NCBI GenBank assembly: GCA_023250155.1
Contig: JAHFBG010000002.1
Location: 372,001 to 436,000, forward strand
Direction of reading: 5' to 3'
Length of the DNA: 64,000 bases
From: Candidatus Melainabacteria bacterium
Lineage (GTDB): Bacteria > Cyanobacteriota > Vampirovibrionia > 2-02-FULL-35-15
A model generated the notes under the pieces. It was not told the DNA's origin, searched no databases, and was given only the letters and a program-made list of their open reading frames with translations. Shown piece by piece: positions 1 through 7,850 of this stretch. The stretch's first letter is position 1, and the number at the start of each line of letters is the position of its first letter. Made by a program: the position numbers and the translations under genes.

Positions 1-87
1 AAGAAACAGTTTTAGTTGTTTTAGCATAGATAAAGTATTATTTTTTAAGTAGCATTACAATTTGAATAATATATTTGTAAATTTAAC

Positions 88-116
88 ATATTATAATATC
101 TGAATATGTATAATAT
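88..116. promoter_or_regulatory. Possible operator upstream of the ArsR gene
   Basis: An 8-bp inverted repeat, ATATTATA (88-95) and TATAATAT (109-116), lies 15 bp before the ArsR-type start codon. ArsR proteins often bind inverted repeats in their own promoter, so this could be an autoregulatory site. The region is almost pure A+T, so a chance match is quite possible. Confidence 0.2.
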
Positions 117-130
117 AACTTTATATAGTT

Positions 131-508
131 ATGCAAGAATACAAAGAAAAAAATAAAACAATTCAGGAAGAGCAAATTAATTCTGTTTCAAATTTGTTTT
201 CTGTCTTATCTCATCCTGTGAGAATAAAAATACTTTGGATCTTAAAAAAGAAAAAATATTCCAATGTTCATGAGCTGCAAAAAGAGCTAGGTATAAGCCA
301 GTCAAACGTTTCTCAGCATTTATCACTATTAAGAATGCATAAGCTCGTTATAGAGGAAAGAAAAGGCAAAGAAGTTTACTATAGATTGACAGCATCAAAG
401 AAAATCTCAAAAGTACTTGCTAGTGCAATTCATTTAATTGCATATCAATTAGCAGCAAATAGTGAACTTTTATCTACTTATGGTGAACTATTATCATTTT
501 TAGGCTAG
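131..508 (+). CDS. ArsR/SmtB-family winged-helix transcriptional regulator
   Basis: A 125-residue protein with the ArsR-type winged helix. Residues about 20-85 read as the usual pattern: LFSVLSHPVRIKILWIL, then a recognition-helix segment LGISQSNVSQHLSLLR, then the wing VIEERKGKEVYYRL. Members repress genes as dimers and release DNA on binding metal, sulfur species or other effectors. No Cys is present at all, so the classic CxC metal site of ArsR is absent and the effector cannot be read from sequence. The length is normal for the family. It lies 15 bp upstream of a carbonic-anhydrase-like gene on the same strand, probably in one transcript. No clear Shine-Dalgarno precedes the chosen ATG. 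Confidence 0.9.
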   Translation: MQEYKEKNKTIQEEQINSVSNLFSVLSHPVRIKILWILKKKKYSNVHELQKELGISQSNVSQHLSLLRMHKLVIEERKGKEVYYRLTASKKISKVLASAIHLIAYQLAANSELLSTYGELLSFLG

Positions 509-523
509 AGAACTAAAGAATGT

Positions 524-1081
524 ATGACAAAAAATCTTTCTAAATATAAGCTAAAGAAAATATCAAGTGAAAAGGATATCCCTTCAAATTTATTAAATAC
601 ACCTGTTTCAGAACTGTTAAATTATCATAATCTTTCTAAGAGTTTTCAAGAATATGCAAAAGCTCAAATAGCAATTGTAATGTGCATGGATAATAGAAAG
701 CAATTACATATTCCAAACAAATTTGCATTTATTTTAAGAACTGCAGGAGCAAGAATTACAGGAAGTGAGTTTAAATTGTCATTTGCAATTGGTTTTGCAA
801 ATATAAAACATGTTGTTTTAATCTGCCATGATAACTGCGGAATGGTAAATCTCACACAAAAAAAAGAAATCGTTGTTAAAGGATTAGTAGAAAATGCAGG
901 ATGGACTAAAGAACAAGCAGAGAATCATTTTGATTCATTTGCTCCATTCTTTGAAATAGAAGATGAGGTTGATTTTGTGGTTAGCGAAAGCCATAGACTA
1001 AAAGAAAAATATCCTAAAGTATCTTTTGTGCCAATGGCATATAAAGTTGAAGATGGTTTACTTTATCTTATTGAACCTTAG
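524..1081 (+). CDS. Beta-class carbonic anhydrase-like protein
   Basis: A 185-residue protein with the zinc-ligand pattern of beta-carbonic anhydrases: CMDNR at residues 54-58 (CxDxR) and HDNC at 102-105 (HxxC). Both Cys ligands, the His ligand and the Asp/Arg dyad are therefore kept. Beta-carbonic anhydrases interconvert CO2 and bicarbonate in the cytoplasm, and some relatives act on carbonyl sulfide or CS2. It follows the ArsR-type gene by 15 bp, which suggests that the regulator controls it. The 3' end overlaps the end of the convergent calpain-like gene by 14 bp. Activity is inferred from the motifs; the substrate could differ. Confidence 0.85.
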   Translation: MTKNLSKYKLKKISSEKDIPSNLLNTPVSELLNYHNLSKSFQEYAKAQIAIVMCMDNRKQLHIPNKFAFILRTAGARITGSEFKLSFAIGFANIKHVVLICHDNCGMVNLTQKKEIVVKGLVENAGWTKEQAENHFDSFAPFFEIEDEVDFVVSESHRLKEKYPKVSFVPMAYKVEDGLLYLIEP

Positions 1082-2663
1082 CTGTTTCAGCGGACTTAAA
1101 AATTTTATTTATTGTAGCTAGTGTTGTGCTTTTATAATCAGGATCTATTTTTTTATTTACTTTATAGGCACCGATTAATATGGCTGATATTAAAGCAAAT
1201 GCAAATAATTGAGCCTTATAACTCTCAGTACTAAAATTCGGAATGTTTTTAGCTTCAGCAACAATTCTATCTGAATGATTTCTTAGCTCATCTAAAGTCA
1301 AATCAATCTCATCATCATATGAATCTATTATAGTTACAATATATTTTCCATTTATATTTTTAAAATCTTTTACTGTATACAAGTGTTCTGGTGCAGTATA
1401 TGTTGCTGCCATTTTATTTTTTCTATTACTTAGAGGAGGCGCTGTTGGTAAATCATTCATTATGTTTTCAGTAATGTTTTTAATCCTATTAGTATAAAAT
1501 TTGGTTATATATTTGCTGTAGGTACTGGGCTGTTCAGGAATAGTATTTTTAGTGGTTCCTGGCTTTGATAGATTTATGAAATCTAAAACATTACCAATAG
1601 GGGAATTTCTTAGGCTGATTGAATTGTTCTCTTCTTGTTTTTGTGAGTTACATCGTGTACTGATATGAACAGGATTTTGTGGAGCCTGACTTAAAATATT
1701 TATAAGTTCATTGTCTGATAGTGATGATGTTAGTACTGTGTAATAATTATTTCCTGTTAGAAGGGTGACTGGAGCAGAAGAAAAGTCATTGGGTACACCA
1801 GTATAAGGTCTTAATCCCTCCTCTAGTGCACTAGCAAGTATTGGTACATAAAGAGCTTCATCACTTGATGATGATGATATACCACCTTTTGAACTCATCC
1901 AAGTAATCAAATCTTCAAAAGGCAATTGGATTGAAATCTTATTATTTAGTTCAATGACTGTATCCAATCTAAAATTTTCCTTAGATGGATTAAATGCTGT
2001 TATTCTAATTTTTCCTTTTATGTTTTGAATATTATTTTCATTAAACCCTTGTCCTTGTATTGCTGCCATTATTTGGCAGTTTGGTTTTGCACCTTGTTGT
2101 GTGGAATATGGATTTGGACCGTTTGGACCCCAGATTAATTGGCTTGTAATATTGATTTCTTCAAGTAGCTTAATTTCTTCGTTGTACTGGTTCTCATCAA
2201 TTTGTTTCAATTGAGTTATTAATTCTTTGATCTCAATTGGTTTGTCAAAGACAATGCTATTGTTGTTTTTATCGAGATCCAATACATTTATCTTTGTTTT
2301 GTTTATTGCTTCTTCAATCTTGTGAAAGTCTTTATAATTACCAACAAAACTATCAACTTGAACTCCATTTATATATTTAAAATTGTTTAATGGCTTAGTT
2401 ACTGGATTTGGTTGTAAATCATTTGCTCTATAGACTTCATTTACAAATTTAGCAGCCACTGGGGTTTTAGCTATTACATAGGACAGTATTCCAACACTTA
2501 ATAGAACCTTAGAAATGTTAATTGTAGATTTGCCAATAGTTTTTAAAACTGTTTTTGTTGTAGGTTGTTCTTTAGTATCAACTTTATTTTTGTCATTACT
2601 AACACCTACAGGTGTTTTTATACCTGTAAATCCAGTAGTTTGTGGATTTATAAATGGAATCAT
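1068..2663 (-). CDS. Putative membrane-anchored calpain-like cysteine peptidase (paralog 1)
   Basis: A 531-residue paralog of the product of 2915-4645. The central part follows a calpain-like plan: a Cys in PNCQIMAAIQG (C196), a segment DEALYVPILASALEEGL that resembles the calpain helix with LLEKAYAKL, an LLTG motif, then EHLYTV with His427 and an Asp at 447 in VTIIDSYDD. C196, H427 and D447 would be the catalytic triad. Hydrophobic segments occur near residues 51-70 and 485-502, so it is probably anchored in the membrane at both ends. LDLDKNNNSIV resembles a degenerate calcium-binding loop. Family assignment is inferred from motif order. It could instead be an inactive papain-fold protein. 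Confidence 0.5.
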   Translation of the reverse strand: MIPFINPQTTGFTGIKTPVGVSNDKNKVDTKEQPTTKTVLKTIGKSTINISKVLLSVGILSYVIAKTPVAAKFVNEVYRANDLQPNPVTKPLNNFKYINGVQVDSFVGNYKDFHKIEEAINKTKINVLDLDKNNNSIVFDKPIEIKELITQLKQIDENQYNEEIKLLEEINITSQLIWGPNGPNPYSTQQGAKPNCQIMAAIQGQGFNENNIQNIKGKIRITAFNPSKENFRLDTVIELNNKISIQLPFEDLITWMSSKGGISSSSSDEALYVPILASALEEGLRPYTGVPNDFSSAPVTLLTGNNYYTVLTSSLSDNELINILSQAPQNPVHISTRCNSQKQEENNSISLRNSPIGNVLDFINLSKPGTTKNTIPEQPSTYSKYITKFYTNRIKNITENIMNDLPTAPPLSNRKNKMAATYTAPEHLYTVKDFKNINGKYIVTIIDSYDDEIDLTLDELRNHSDRIVAEAKNIPNFSTESYKAQLFAFALISAILIGAYKVNKKIDPDYKSTTLATINKIFKSAETAKVQ

Positions 2664-2914
2664 TGTATATAACTTGTATAAAAGTATACAGTTTTATTAC
2701 ATTTAAAAGTTAAGGATTAAGTATTGAGTCCCTTACAAAGATTAAGAGTGATTAGTTACTACTTAGCTACAGTGTATAAGAGCATAACTAAGCTTTTTGT
2801 GTGATTTATTTACCAAAAAGCGACGTGAAAGAAGAGCGAGTTGCCGCCTTTAGCGAGCCTCGCCCATAAATGGGCGGGAGCATTCGTGCGAAACGAGCGG
2901 TAGGTAGACAGTGA
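2664..2914. other. Intergenic segment with a GC-rich island and hairpin
   Basis: A 251-bp gap between the two calpain-like paralogs. The first half is ordinary AT-rich DNA. Positions about 2817-2911 are clearly richer in G+C than their surroundings and contain the inverted repeat CGCCCA-taaa-TGGGCG (2861-2876). A similar CCCA(A)TAAATGGG hairpin occurs near 7790. It may be a small dispersed repeat; no gene is visible. Confidence 0.35.
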
Positions 2915-4645
2915 TTAACTTGTCTTATTTGTGGCATCAGTAGTGGGTACTGGAGTTGATTTTGGAATATATGAACCAACTTTAGAAACCAATTTCTCTG
3001 TCAAGCTTTTATATTCTGGATTTAGAAACCTGTTTGTTTTATTTACACCATATCTAACTGATACTATGGCTAATATCGAAAGTATCCAAGCTATTAGGCT
3101 TCTTTTATTTGTTAATGGAAGATCATCTTTATGGACAGTGATGATATCCAGATTTTCTCTAAATTGTTTTAAATTCAGGGGTGGATACTTTGTATCATGA
3201 GCATCTGTAACAATAATTTCTTCTCCACCATCTATTTCTTTATAACTTTGAACTGCAAACATATGATTTCTTATTATAGGATTTTCTATCAAGTTAGGAT
3301 TATTTTTATCTTTAGATGGGCTTCCAAAAAAGATAGAGCGCTTACCAGCATCAGTTCTCTTCTTTTCATCTGGTATAGGGTCTTTTACGATACCTGACTT
3401 TGTAGATTCTTCAAAGTTTTGTATTAGTGATTTGATAAAATCACGCTCTTTTTCAGATGAGATAATGGTTGGTGTCCTATCAGTAGTTCTTTCCTTTATA
3501 CCCTCGATCAATTCATCGTAGAGCTCTTTTATACTATCTACACCAGAGCCTACTGTTACAAGCTTTTCTGGAGCCTTGCTTAAAATTCTTCTTAAATCAT
3601 CATCATCCAATGCACTGACATTAATTGCTAAATAATCTTTTCCTGTCATTAGAATAGGAGATGATGAAGATACAATGTTTGGGATTCTATCATATTCTTC
3701 CACTGCTTCTTGAAGTGCTGATATAAGTATGGGTAATGCTAATGAACCATCAGTAGCTAGGGATGGAGTATAGTCTTGTGGACTCATCCAGGCTTTTAAT
3801 TTTGAAAATGGAACTTCAAAATCTTTTCCATTAATATGAACTTTAGCATCAATATAAAAATTGTTTTTATCAAAGCTATAGCCTGTAATTGTAATCATTG
3901 ATTTTAGATTTTGGGCATTTCCTTCTGTTTGTGTTTGTCCAATAGTGGCGGCAAGAAGCTGACAGTTATAAATGCCTCCTTGATAAAATTTTGCAGGATC
4001 AAGTCCATCTTTGCCATATAACAATTTGTTTAAAATGTCTATTTCATTAAATTTAGCAATGGCTCTAGCCATATCTTCTTGTTTGTCCTTATATAAAGGA
4101 TTTTTTTGTGTTTGTATATGTGCTTTTACTAATCGTTCTTTAAAGCTTTTAATTTCATCATTTTTATTTAAGCGTATTCCATCATCGTTAGAATCTAATC
4201 CATCCAGAGGAACATCGACACTTTTTACAAGCTCAAGCATATTTCTAAAATCTTTATTGTTTGCAAAAAAGGCATCGTATTTATGACCATCTATTTCATT
4301 GTTGCTAAATCCACTATTTGTAGGCTTTGGAGCAATCTTTAATACATGCTGTGCAGCTCTATTTAAGAATTCATTGCCTGTAGTGGTAAGGAGTGACCAT
4401 GCTGTAACCCCAAGAGCAAAAGTCCCCCACTTTAAAGGACCTAATAATGCAAATCGAGCAACAGGCTTTAAACTGCTTTTCCCCAGGTTATAAATTTGTT
4501 CAATGTGTTCTCTTTTTATTAATCTATTCGGATATTTATTCTTCTGAGTTTCCGAACTTTCTATATTTTCTTTTTGTGGTGGTAATTGTAAATTTTCTAG
4601 CAATGGGCCAGCTGACTGCTTTGGTATTACAGGATCAATTCTCAT
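2915..4645 (-). CDS. Putative membrane-anchored calpain-like cysteine peptidase (paralog 2)
   Basis: A 576-residue paralog of the 1068-2663 product, with better kept motifs. YQGGIYNCQLLAATIG carries the candidate nucleophile C228 and matches the calpain pattern around its Cys (GNCxLLAA). DGSLALPILISALQEAV (about 300-315) corresponds to the calpain LLEKAYAKL helix, ILMTGKDY to the following TG turn, and NHMFAVQSY to the GHAYSV block with His461. VTDAHD supplies D481 or D484. Hydrophobic stretches are at about 64-88 and 516-534. DSNDDGIRL (151-159) resembles a DxNxDG calcium loop, and calcium is the activator of classical calpains. It is 251 bp upstream of paralog 1 on the same strand, so tandem duplication is likely. 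Confidence 0.55.
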   Translation of the reverse strand: MRIDPVIPKQSAGPLLENLQLPPQKENIESSETQKNKYPNRLIKREHIEQIYNLGKSSLKPVARFALLGPLKWGTFALGVTAWSLLTTTGNEFLNRAAQHVLKIAPKPTNSGFSNNEIDGHKYDAFFANNKDFRNMLELVKSVDVPLDGLDSNDDGIRLNKNDEIKSFKERLVKAHIQTQKNPLYKDKQEDMARAIAKFNEIDILNKLLYGKDGLDPAKFYQGGIYNCQLLAATIGQTQTEGNAQNLKSMITITGYSFDKNNFYIDAKVHINGKDFEVPFSKLKAWMSPQDYTPSLATDGSLALPILISALQEAVEEYDRIPNIVSSSSPILMTGKDYLAINVSALDDDDLRRILSKAPEKLVTVGSGVDSIKELYDELIEGIKERTTDRTPTIISSEKERDFIKSLIQNFEESTKSGIVKDPIPDEKKRTDAGKRSIFFGSPSKDKNNPNLIENPIIRNHMFAVQSYKEIDGGEEIIVTDAHDTKYPPLNLKQFRENLDIITVHKDDLPLTNKRSLIAWILSILAIVSVRYGVNKTNRFLNPEYKSLTEKLVSKVGSYIPKSTPVPTTDATNKTS

Positions 4646-4724
4646 TTGTTTACTTAAAGTTAATTATATTATAAAGTGCTATGAAATATATCTTTTGTGT
4701 GTTGATTATATACAAAAGATGAAA

Positions 4725-4768
4725 TTAGCTGGGGGCGGATTTGAACCGCCGACCTATGGGTTATGAAT
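4725..4768 (-). repeat. 44-bp duplicate of the tRNA-Met 3' half
   Basis: These 44 bases are identical to 4872-4915, which hold the 3' half of tRNA-Met from the anticodon region through the T arm and acceptor 3' strand. The match stops in the anticodon stem, and what follows is unrelated. The copies are direct repeats 147 bp apart. Phage and island integrases use tRNA 3' ends as att sites and leave such a pattern, but only about 103 bp lie between the copies and no integrase is visible. It may be a remnant or a simple partial duplication. Confidence 0.7.
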
Positions 4769-4872
4769 TTTTTATAACGCTTCGTCGCTGCTTACGCAGA
4801 CTCCTTGCTATTTTGTGGTCTCGCTTAATGACGCTCAAAATGTCGCTTTGGACATTTATGAGCTTATTGACT

Positions 4873-4946
4873 TAGCTGGGGGCGGATTTGAACCGCCGAC
4901 CTATGGGTTATGAATCCATCGCTCTTACCAACTGAGCTACCCAGCC
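4873..4946 (-). tRNA. tRNA-Met (anticodon CAT, probably elongator)
   Basis: On the minus strand the sequence folds as a complete cloverleaf: acceptor GGCTGGG pairs with CCCAGCT (one G-U), the D arm reads GCTC-AGTTGGTA-AGAGC, the anticodon loop TTCATAA, the T arm GGCGG-TTCAAAT-CCGCC, and discriminator A. The CCA end is not encoded. The 5' end pairs at position 1-72, unlike initiator tRNA. Elongator Met is the most likely identity; Ile2, which also has CAT, cannot be fully excluded. Confidence 0.92.
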
Positions 4947-5022
4947 ATGAGGTCACTATAGATTTTCAGGATTCAATCAAAGAAGTCATGATAATTATAA
5001 CTGAAATCCAATTTGTTAAAAT

Positions 5023-5277
5023 ATGACTATGCTAAAAATAATAGAACATATTCAAAATATAAGGAATAACAAAGGACTAAAAAATACTTTTAAAGGTACT
5101 TTTGTTTTAGTTTTAGTTTTAATACTCTTTTTTACCATTAATTTAGTAGTCAATATAAATGCTAAACGTGAATTTGCATATAATGTATTAAGCAAATTAA
5201 ATAATGAAAACAATAATGTAATGTTACAAGATACTAGGGTTCATAACTGGAGTGAATTAGATAAAGATAATCACTAG
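5023..5277 (+). CDS. Small single-pass membrane protein, function unknown
   Basis: An 84-residue protein with one strong hydrophobic segment, TFVLVLVLILFFTINLVV (about residues 26-43), flanked by a Lys-rich N-terminal part and a polar C-terminal tail. I do not recognise a family. It begins 76 bp after the tRNA (on the other strand) and ends 75 bp before the IorA-like gene on the same strand, so co-transcription with that gene is possible. Start could also be the second Met (codon 3). Evidence that it is real rests on length, the clean membrane segment and its fit in the gap. Confidence 0.5.
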   Translation: MTMLKIIEHIQNIRNNKGLKNTFKGTFVLVLVLILFFTINLVVNINAKREFAYNVLSKLNNENNNVMLQDTRVHNWSELDKDNH

Positions 5278-5352
5278 ATAAGTAATAAATATTTTTGATG
5301 GCTTAAGTTTGAAATTTTAAAAAACAGATAACGATATAATTAAAGAATTGCT

Positions 5353-7014
5353 ATGTTAAAAGAATTAATAAATAAGGTGAATCCTTTGGAAAAAATGAAT
5401 TCTTATTCAACAATTATTGAAGCAGTTTCCAGTGCAGTGAAGCTTTCTAATGTTAAGGTTGTTTATAACTATCCAGGAAGGCCAGCTACTGCTTTAGTTG
5501 ACAGTCTTAAAATAAATTATCCAGAGATAGATGTTCAAGACTATCTTACAAATGAATTTGTAGCAGCAGCAAAAGGTTTTGGAAGTTCAGTTGCTGGATG
5601 TGAGAGATCTTTAGTGGTTTTTAAGGATGTTGGAACTAATGTGGCTTGTGATATTTTTTACTGTTTAAATCATGTTGGAGTTAACAGAGGGCTAGTGTTT
5701 TTTATTAGTGATGATCCTTCAGGATGGCATTCTCAAAATGAACAGGATTCAAGAGGATTATATTTTAATGCGGGATTACCCATCCTGGAACCGTATGATC
5801 AATATAGTGCTTATTATAGTGTTTTAATAGCTTATGAATTATCAGAAATGTTTAGATTACCATTTTTTATTAGAACTACAGGAAGAGCATTGTTAGAGAG
5901 CTTTAGTCCAGATGTTAATGATTTTAAAAATATTCAATTACCATTTGTGAAAGATTTTGTGAATATTCCATTTGATGCTAAAAACAAGTGGTTGTCAATC
6001 TTTGGTTCTATTGAAGAAGATAGGGAAGACTTAGCAAAAAAACAATTAGAATTAAAAAAACAGTTTGCAAATTTAGGAATGAATATTGTTAAAGGAAGTG
6101 GAAAGCTTGGTGTTATAACAAGCGGTTTTCCAGGAACTCAGTTAGAAAATGAAAACTTGTTAAATGGAATGGCTCTGCTAAAACTTCTCACAGTTTATCC
6201 TTTACCGGAAGAAACAATTTTAAATTTTATAAAAGATAAAGAAAAAATATTGGTTATAGATCAAGGAGAACCACTCCTTGAAATGCTTATAAGAGACTTG
6301 GTTTGTAGGCATGGCATTAACAAGCCAGTTTTAGGAAAGCAGGATGGCTATGTTAGAAGCATTGGTGAATTTAGGGATGATGATTTAAAGCTTGCTATTA
6401 ATGCTTTTAAAAATAATGTACCAGTCTTTCAGTATCCTAAGCACAAACAGATTGCAAAAGCTCCTGCATTTGAAGAAGGCGATGGCTTTAAAATCATGGT
6501 TGAGTGTGTTAGAGATGCAGTAAAAAAAGTAGGTTGTAGACCACTGTATTGTAGTGATGCAGGTCAGGCATCACGCATTCCTGAGACTCCTGACATTGAA
6601 GACCTATTACATATGGAAACTACCATGGGATGTTCCATATCCTATCTTGTTGGTGGAATTGAAGCTTATAAAAGGCGCGGTGAAAATATTCCATTTAAAG
6701 GAATAGCATATATTGGAGATTCAGATTTTTTTCATAGTGCTTTTCCAGGTATTTGTGAAGCGGCTGCAAAGGATCTGCCTATGGTTATGATTTTAGTAGA
6801 CAATCAAGGAGCCGTTTCTACAGGTAAACAATCTCACATGGGAATGCGGATAAATGAAAGTGTTAGAAAACTATCTATAAAAAAAATTCTTCAAGCACTT
6901 GAGGTTCCATTTTTAGAAGAAGCAAGTACTGGCAATAGAAATGAGCTAACAAAAAAACTCGAGAAAGCCTTAAACCATAATGGTTTTGCAACTGTTATTG
7001 TACAAGTGGAATAA
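5353..7014 (+). CDS. iorA: Indolepyruvate:ferredoxin oxidoreductase alpha-like protein lacking the ferredoxin domain
   Basis: A 553-residue thiamine-diphosphate enzyme of the 2-oxoacid:ferredoxin oxidoreductase type. The N-terminal pyrimidine-binding part has VVYNYPGRPATALVD, the conserved Glu in NEFVAAAKGFGSSVAG, and DDPSGWHSQNEQDSR, a stretch typical of IorA. The C-terminal part has the cofactor motif GDSDFFHSAFPG followed by VDNQGAVSTGKQ. IorA oxidises aryl-pyruvates from aromatic amino acids with a beta subunit. The usual C-terminal 2[4Fe-4S] ferredoxin domain of IorA (CxxCxxC clusters) is missing, and no IorB gene is adjacent, so the electron route is unclear. It converges on the dehydratase gene, overlapping it by 20 bp. 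Confidence 0.75.
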   Translation: MLKELINKVNPLEKMNSYSTIIEAVSSAVKLSNVKVVYNYPGRPATALVDSLKINYPEIDVQDYLTNEFVAAAKGFGSSVAGCERSLVVFKDVGTNVACDIFYCLNHVGVNRGLVFFISDDPSGWHSQNEQDSRGLYFNAGLPILEPYDQYSAYYSVLIAYELSEMFRLPFFIRTTGRALLESFSPDVNDFKNIQLPFVKDFVNIPFDAKNKWLSIFGSIEEDREDLAKKQLELKKQFANLGMNIVKGSGKLGVITSGFPGTQLENENLLNGMALLKLLTVYPLPEETILNFIKDKEKILVIDQGEPLLEMLIRDLVCRHGINKPVLGKQDGYVRSIGEFRDDDLKLAINAFKNNVPVFQYPKHKQIAKAPAFEEGDGFKIMVECVRDAVKKVGCRPLYCSDAGQASRIPETPDIEDLLHMETTMGCSISYLVGGIEAYKRRGENIPFKGIAYIGDSDFFHSAFPGICEAAAKDLPMVMILVDNQGAVSTGKQSHMGMRINESVRKLSIKKILQALEVPFLEEASTGNRNELTKKLEKALNHNGFATVIVQVE

Positions 7015-7312
7015 ATAGACTAGCAATTTCATCCATCTTTTCAGCTAATATAAAATCAAGCTCAGTAAGTCCAGCTACCTTATGTGTAACAAGTTGTACA
7101 TCTACGTTTCCATATACATTTGACCATTCAGGATGATGATTCATTTTTTCACATACCATGGCTATCCCAGTCATAAAGCAGAATGCCTGGTTAAAGCTCT
7201 TAAACTTAAATAACTTGTGAAGCTTGCTATTTACTACTTTCCAAGTAGAGATTTTACTTAATTTTGTTTTTATTTCTTCATCAGAAAGCTTTTGTATGTT
7301 CATTTTTATCAA
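6995..7312 (-). CDS. phhB: Pterin-4a-carbinolamine dehydratase
   Basis: A 105-residue protein matching the PCD family over its whole length. The signature MNHHPEWSNVYGNVDVQLVTH contains the active-site His pair (residues 59-60), Pro and Trp, and a third His at 77, followed by GLTELDFILAEKMD. The enzyme dehydrates 4a-hydroxytetrahydropterin, recycling the cofactor of aromatic amino acid hydroxylases; many bacteria keep it without a hydroxylase. No hydroxylase gene is in the window. Met1 and Met4 are both possible starts. Its 3' end overlaps the convergent IorA-like gene. Confidence 0.92.
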   Translation of the reverse strand: MIKMNIQKLSDEEIKTKLSKISTWKVVNSKLHKLFKFKSFNQAFCFMTGIAMVCEKMNHHPEWSNVYGNVDVQLVTHKVAGLTELDFILAEKMDEIASLFIPLVQ

Positions 7313-7398
7313 ATTCCTTTAAATTTAGCAGTTTTTTTAGTTTTCTGTATTAATTTATTAGTTCTTAAATATAAAATTATAAAACAAATCTTTTAAAC

Positions 7399-7423
7399 TT
7401 GACAGCATATTAAATGTTATAAT
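7399..7423 (+). promoter_or_regulatory. Candidate promoter of the histone-fold gene
   Basis: A perfect TATAAT (7418-7423) lies 63 bp before the start codon. A perfect TTGACA (7399-7404) precedes it, but with only 13 bp of spacer, shorter than the usual 16-18. One of the two elements may therefore be fortuitous; the -10 is the better candidate. Confidence 0.35.
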
Positions 7424-7486
7424 TCAATCAATTCCTTGATATATTGAGGAATTGACGTAAATCAAAAGAAATAAAAGGAGAGGAAA

Positions 7487-7666
7487 ATGGCAAAGGAACA
7501 ATTAGTAGTTGGCTCAAAAGTCAAAGATCTTATAAAAGAATCAGACTTAAGAACAGATGGCGATTTATTAGAAGCACTTTCAGACAAAGTAGAAGAAATG
7601 CTTAAATCTGCTATGGGCCGTTGCAAAGAAAATGGTAGAAGCACAGTTAGACCTTGTGATCTATAA
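7487..7666 (+). CDS. Short bacterial histone-fold protein (59 aa)
   Basis: An ATG with a strong Shine-Dalgarno (AAAGGAGAGG, 7474-7483) opens a 59-codon frame ending in TAA. The product starts MAKEQLVVGSKVKDLIKESD and ends NGRSTVRPCDL. The pattern VVGSKVKDLIK, then LLEALSDKVEEMLKSAMGRCKENGR, then a T-V-x-P-x-D-L end matches the helix-strand-helix-strand layout of the minimal histone fold, with the RxTVxPxDL end typical of histones and of short bacterial histones such as Bdellovibrio Bd0055 (from memory). It is expected to bind DNA as a dimer. It is followed by a terminator and is monocistronic. The alternative, an unrelated small protein, is less likely given the conserved ending. Confidence 0.82.
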   Translation: MAKEQLVVGSKVKDLIKESDLRTDGDLLEALSDKVEEMLKSAMGRCKENGRSTVRPCDL

Positions 7667-7690
7667 TTTGCAAAAATAATTTAAAAAACT

Positions 7691-7727
7691 AAACACTCAC
7701 AAGATAGTACATTTTGTGAGTGTTTTT
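7691..7727. terminator. Bidirectional rho-independent terminator
   Basis: A 12-bp perfect stem, AAACACTCACAA (7691-7702) with TTGTGAGTGTTT (7714-7725), begins 25 bp after the histone-fold stop codon and runs into a T tract. On the minus strand it is also followed by T-rich sequence, so it can serve the convergent patatin-like operon as well. Confidence 0.85.
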
Positions 7728-7737
7728 ATTTGTATAT

Positions 7738-7812
7738 AGCTTCAGACAAGCTGAAGCTTCCTTTGACAATGCCTTTCGATTGATCGGATTTGCCCAATAA
7801 ATGGGACAAATC
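7738..7812. repeat. Two intergenic hairpins
   Basis: AGCTTCAG-acaag-CTGAAGCT (7738-7758) is a perfect 8-bp stem. About 30 bp on, GATTTG-CCC-aataaat-GGG-a-CAAATC (7787-7812) forms a bulged stem whose core CCCAATAAATGGG resembles the hairpin at 2861-2876. They lie between convergent genes and could be extra terminators or copies of a small dispersed palindrome. Confidence 0.4.
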
Positions 7813-7850
7813 CTTTCTATGCAAGCAAAAATATTCCCTACATACGTGAT

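Noticed and set aside
4725..4768. A second tRNA-Met gene
   Set aside because: Only the 3' half matches; the D arm and acceptor 5' strand are missing.
7462..7644. A 60-codon minus-strand frame over the histone-fold gene
   Set aside because: It is antisense to a frame with a strong ribosome site, terminator and recognisable fold.
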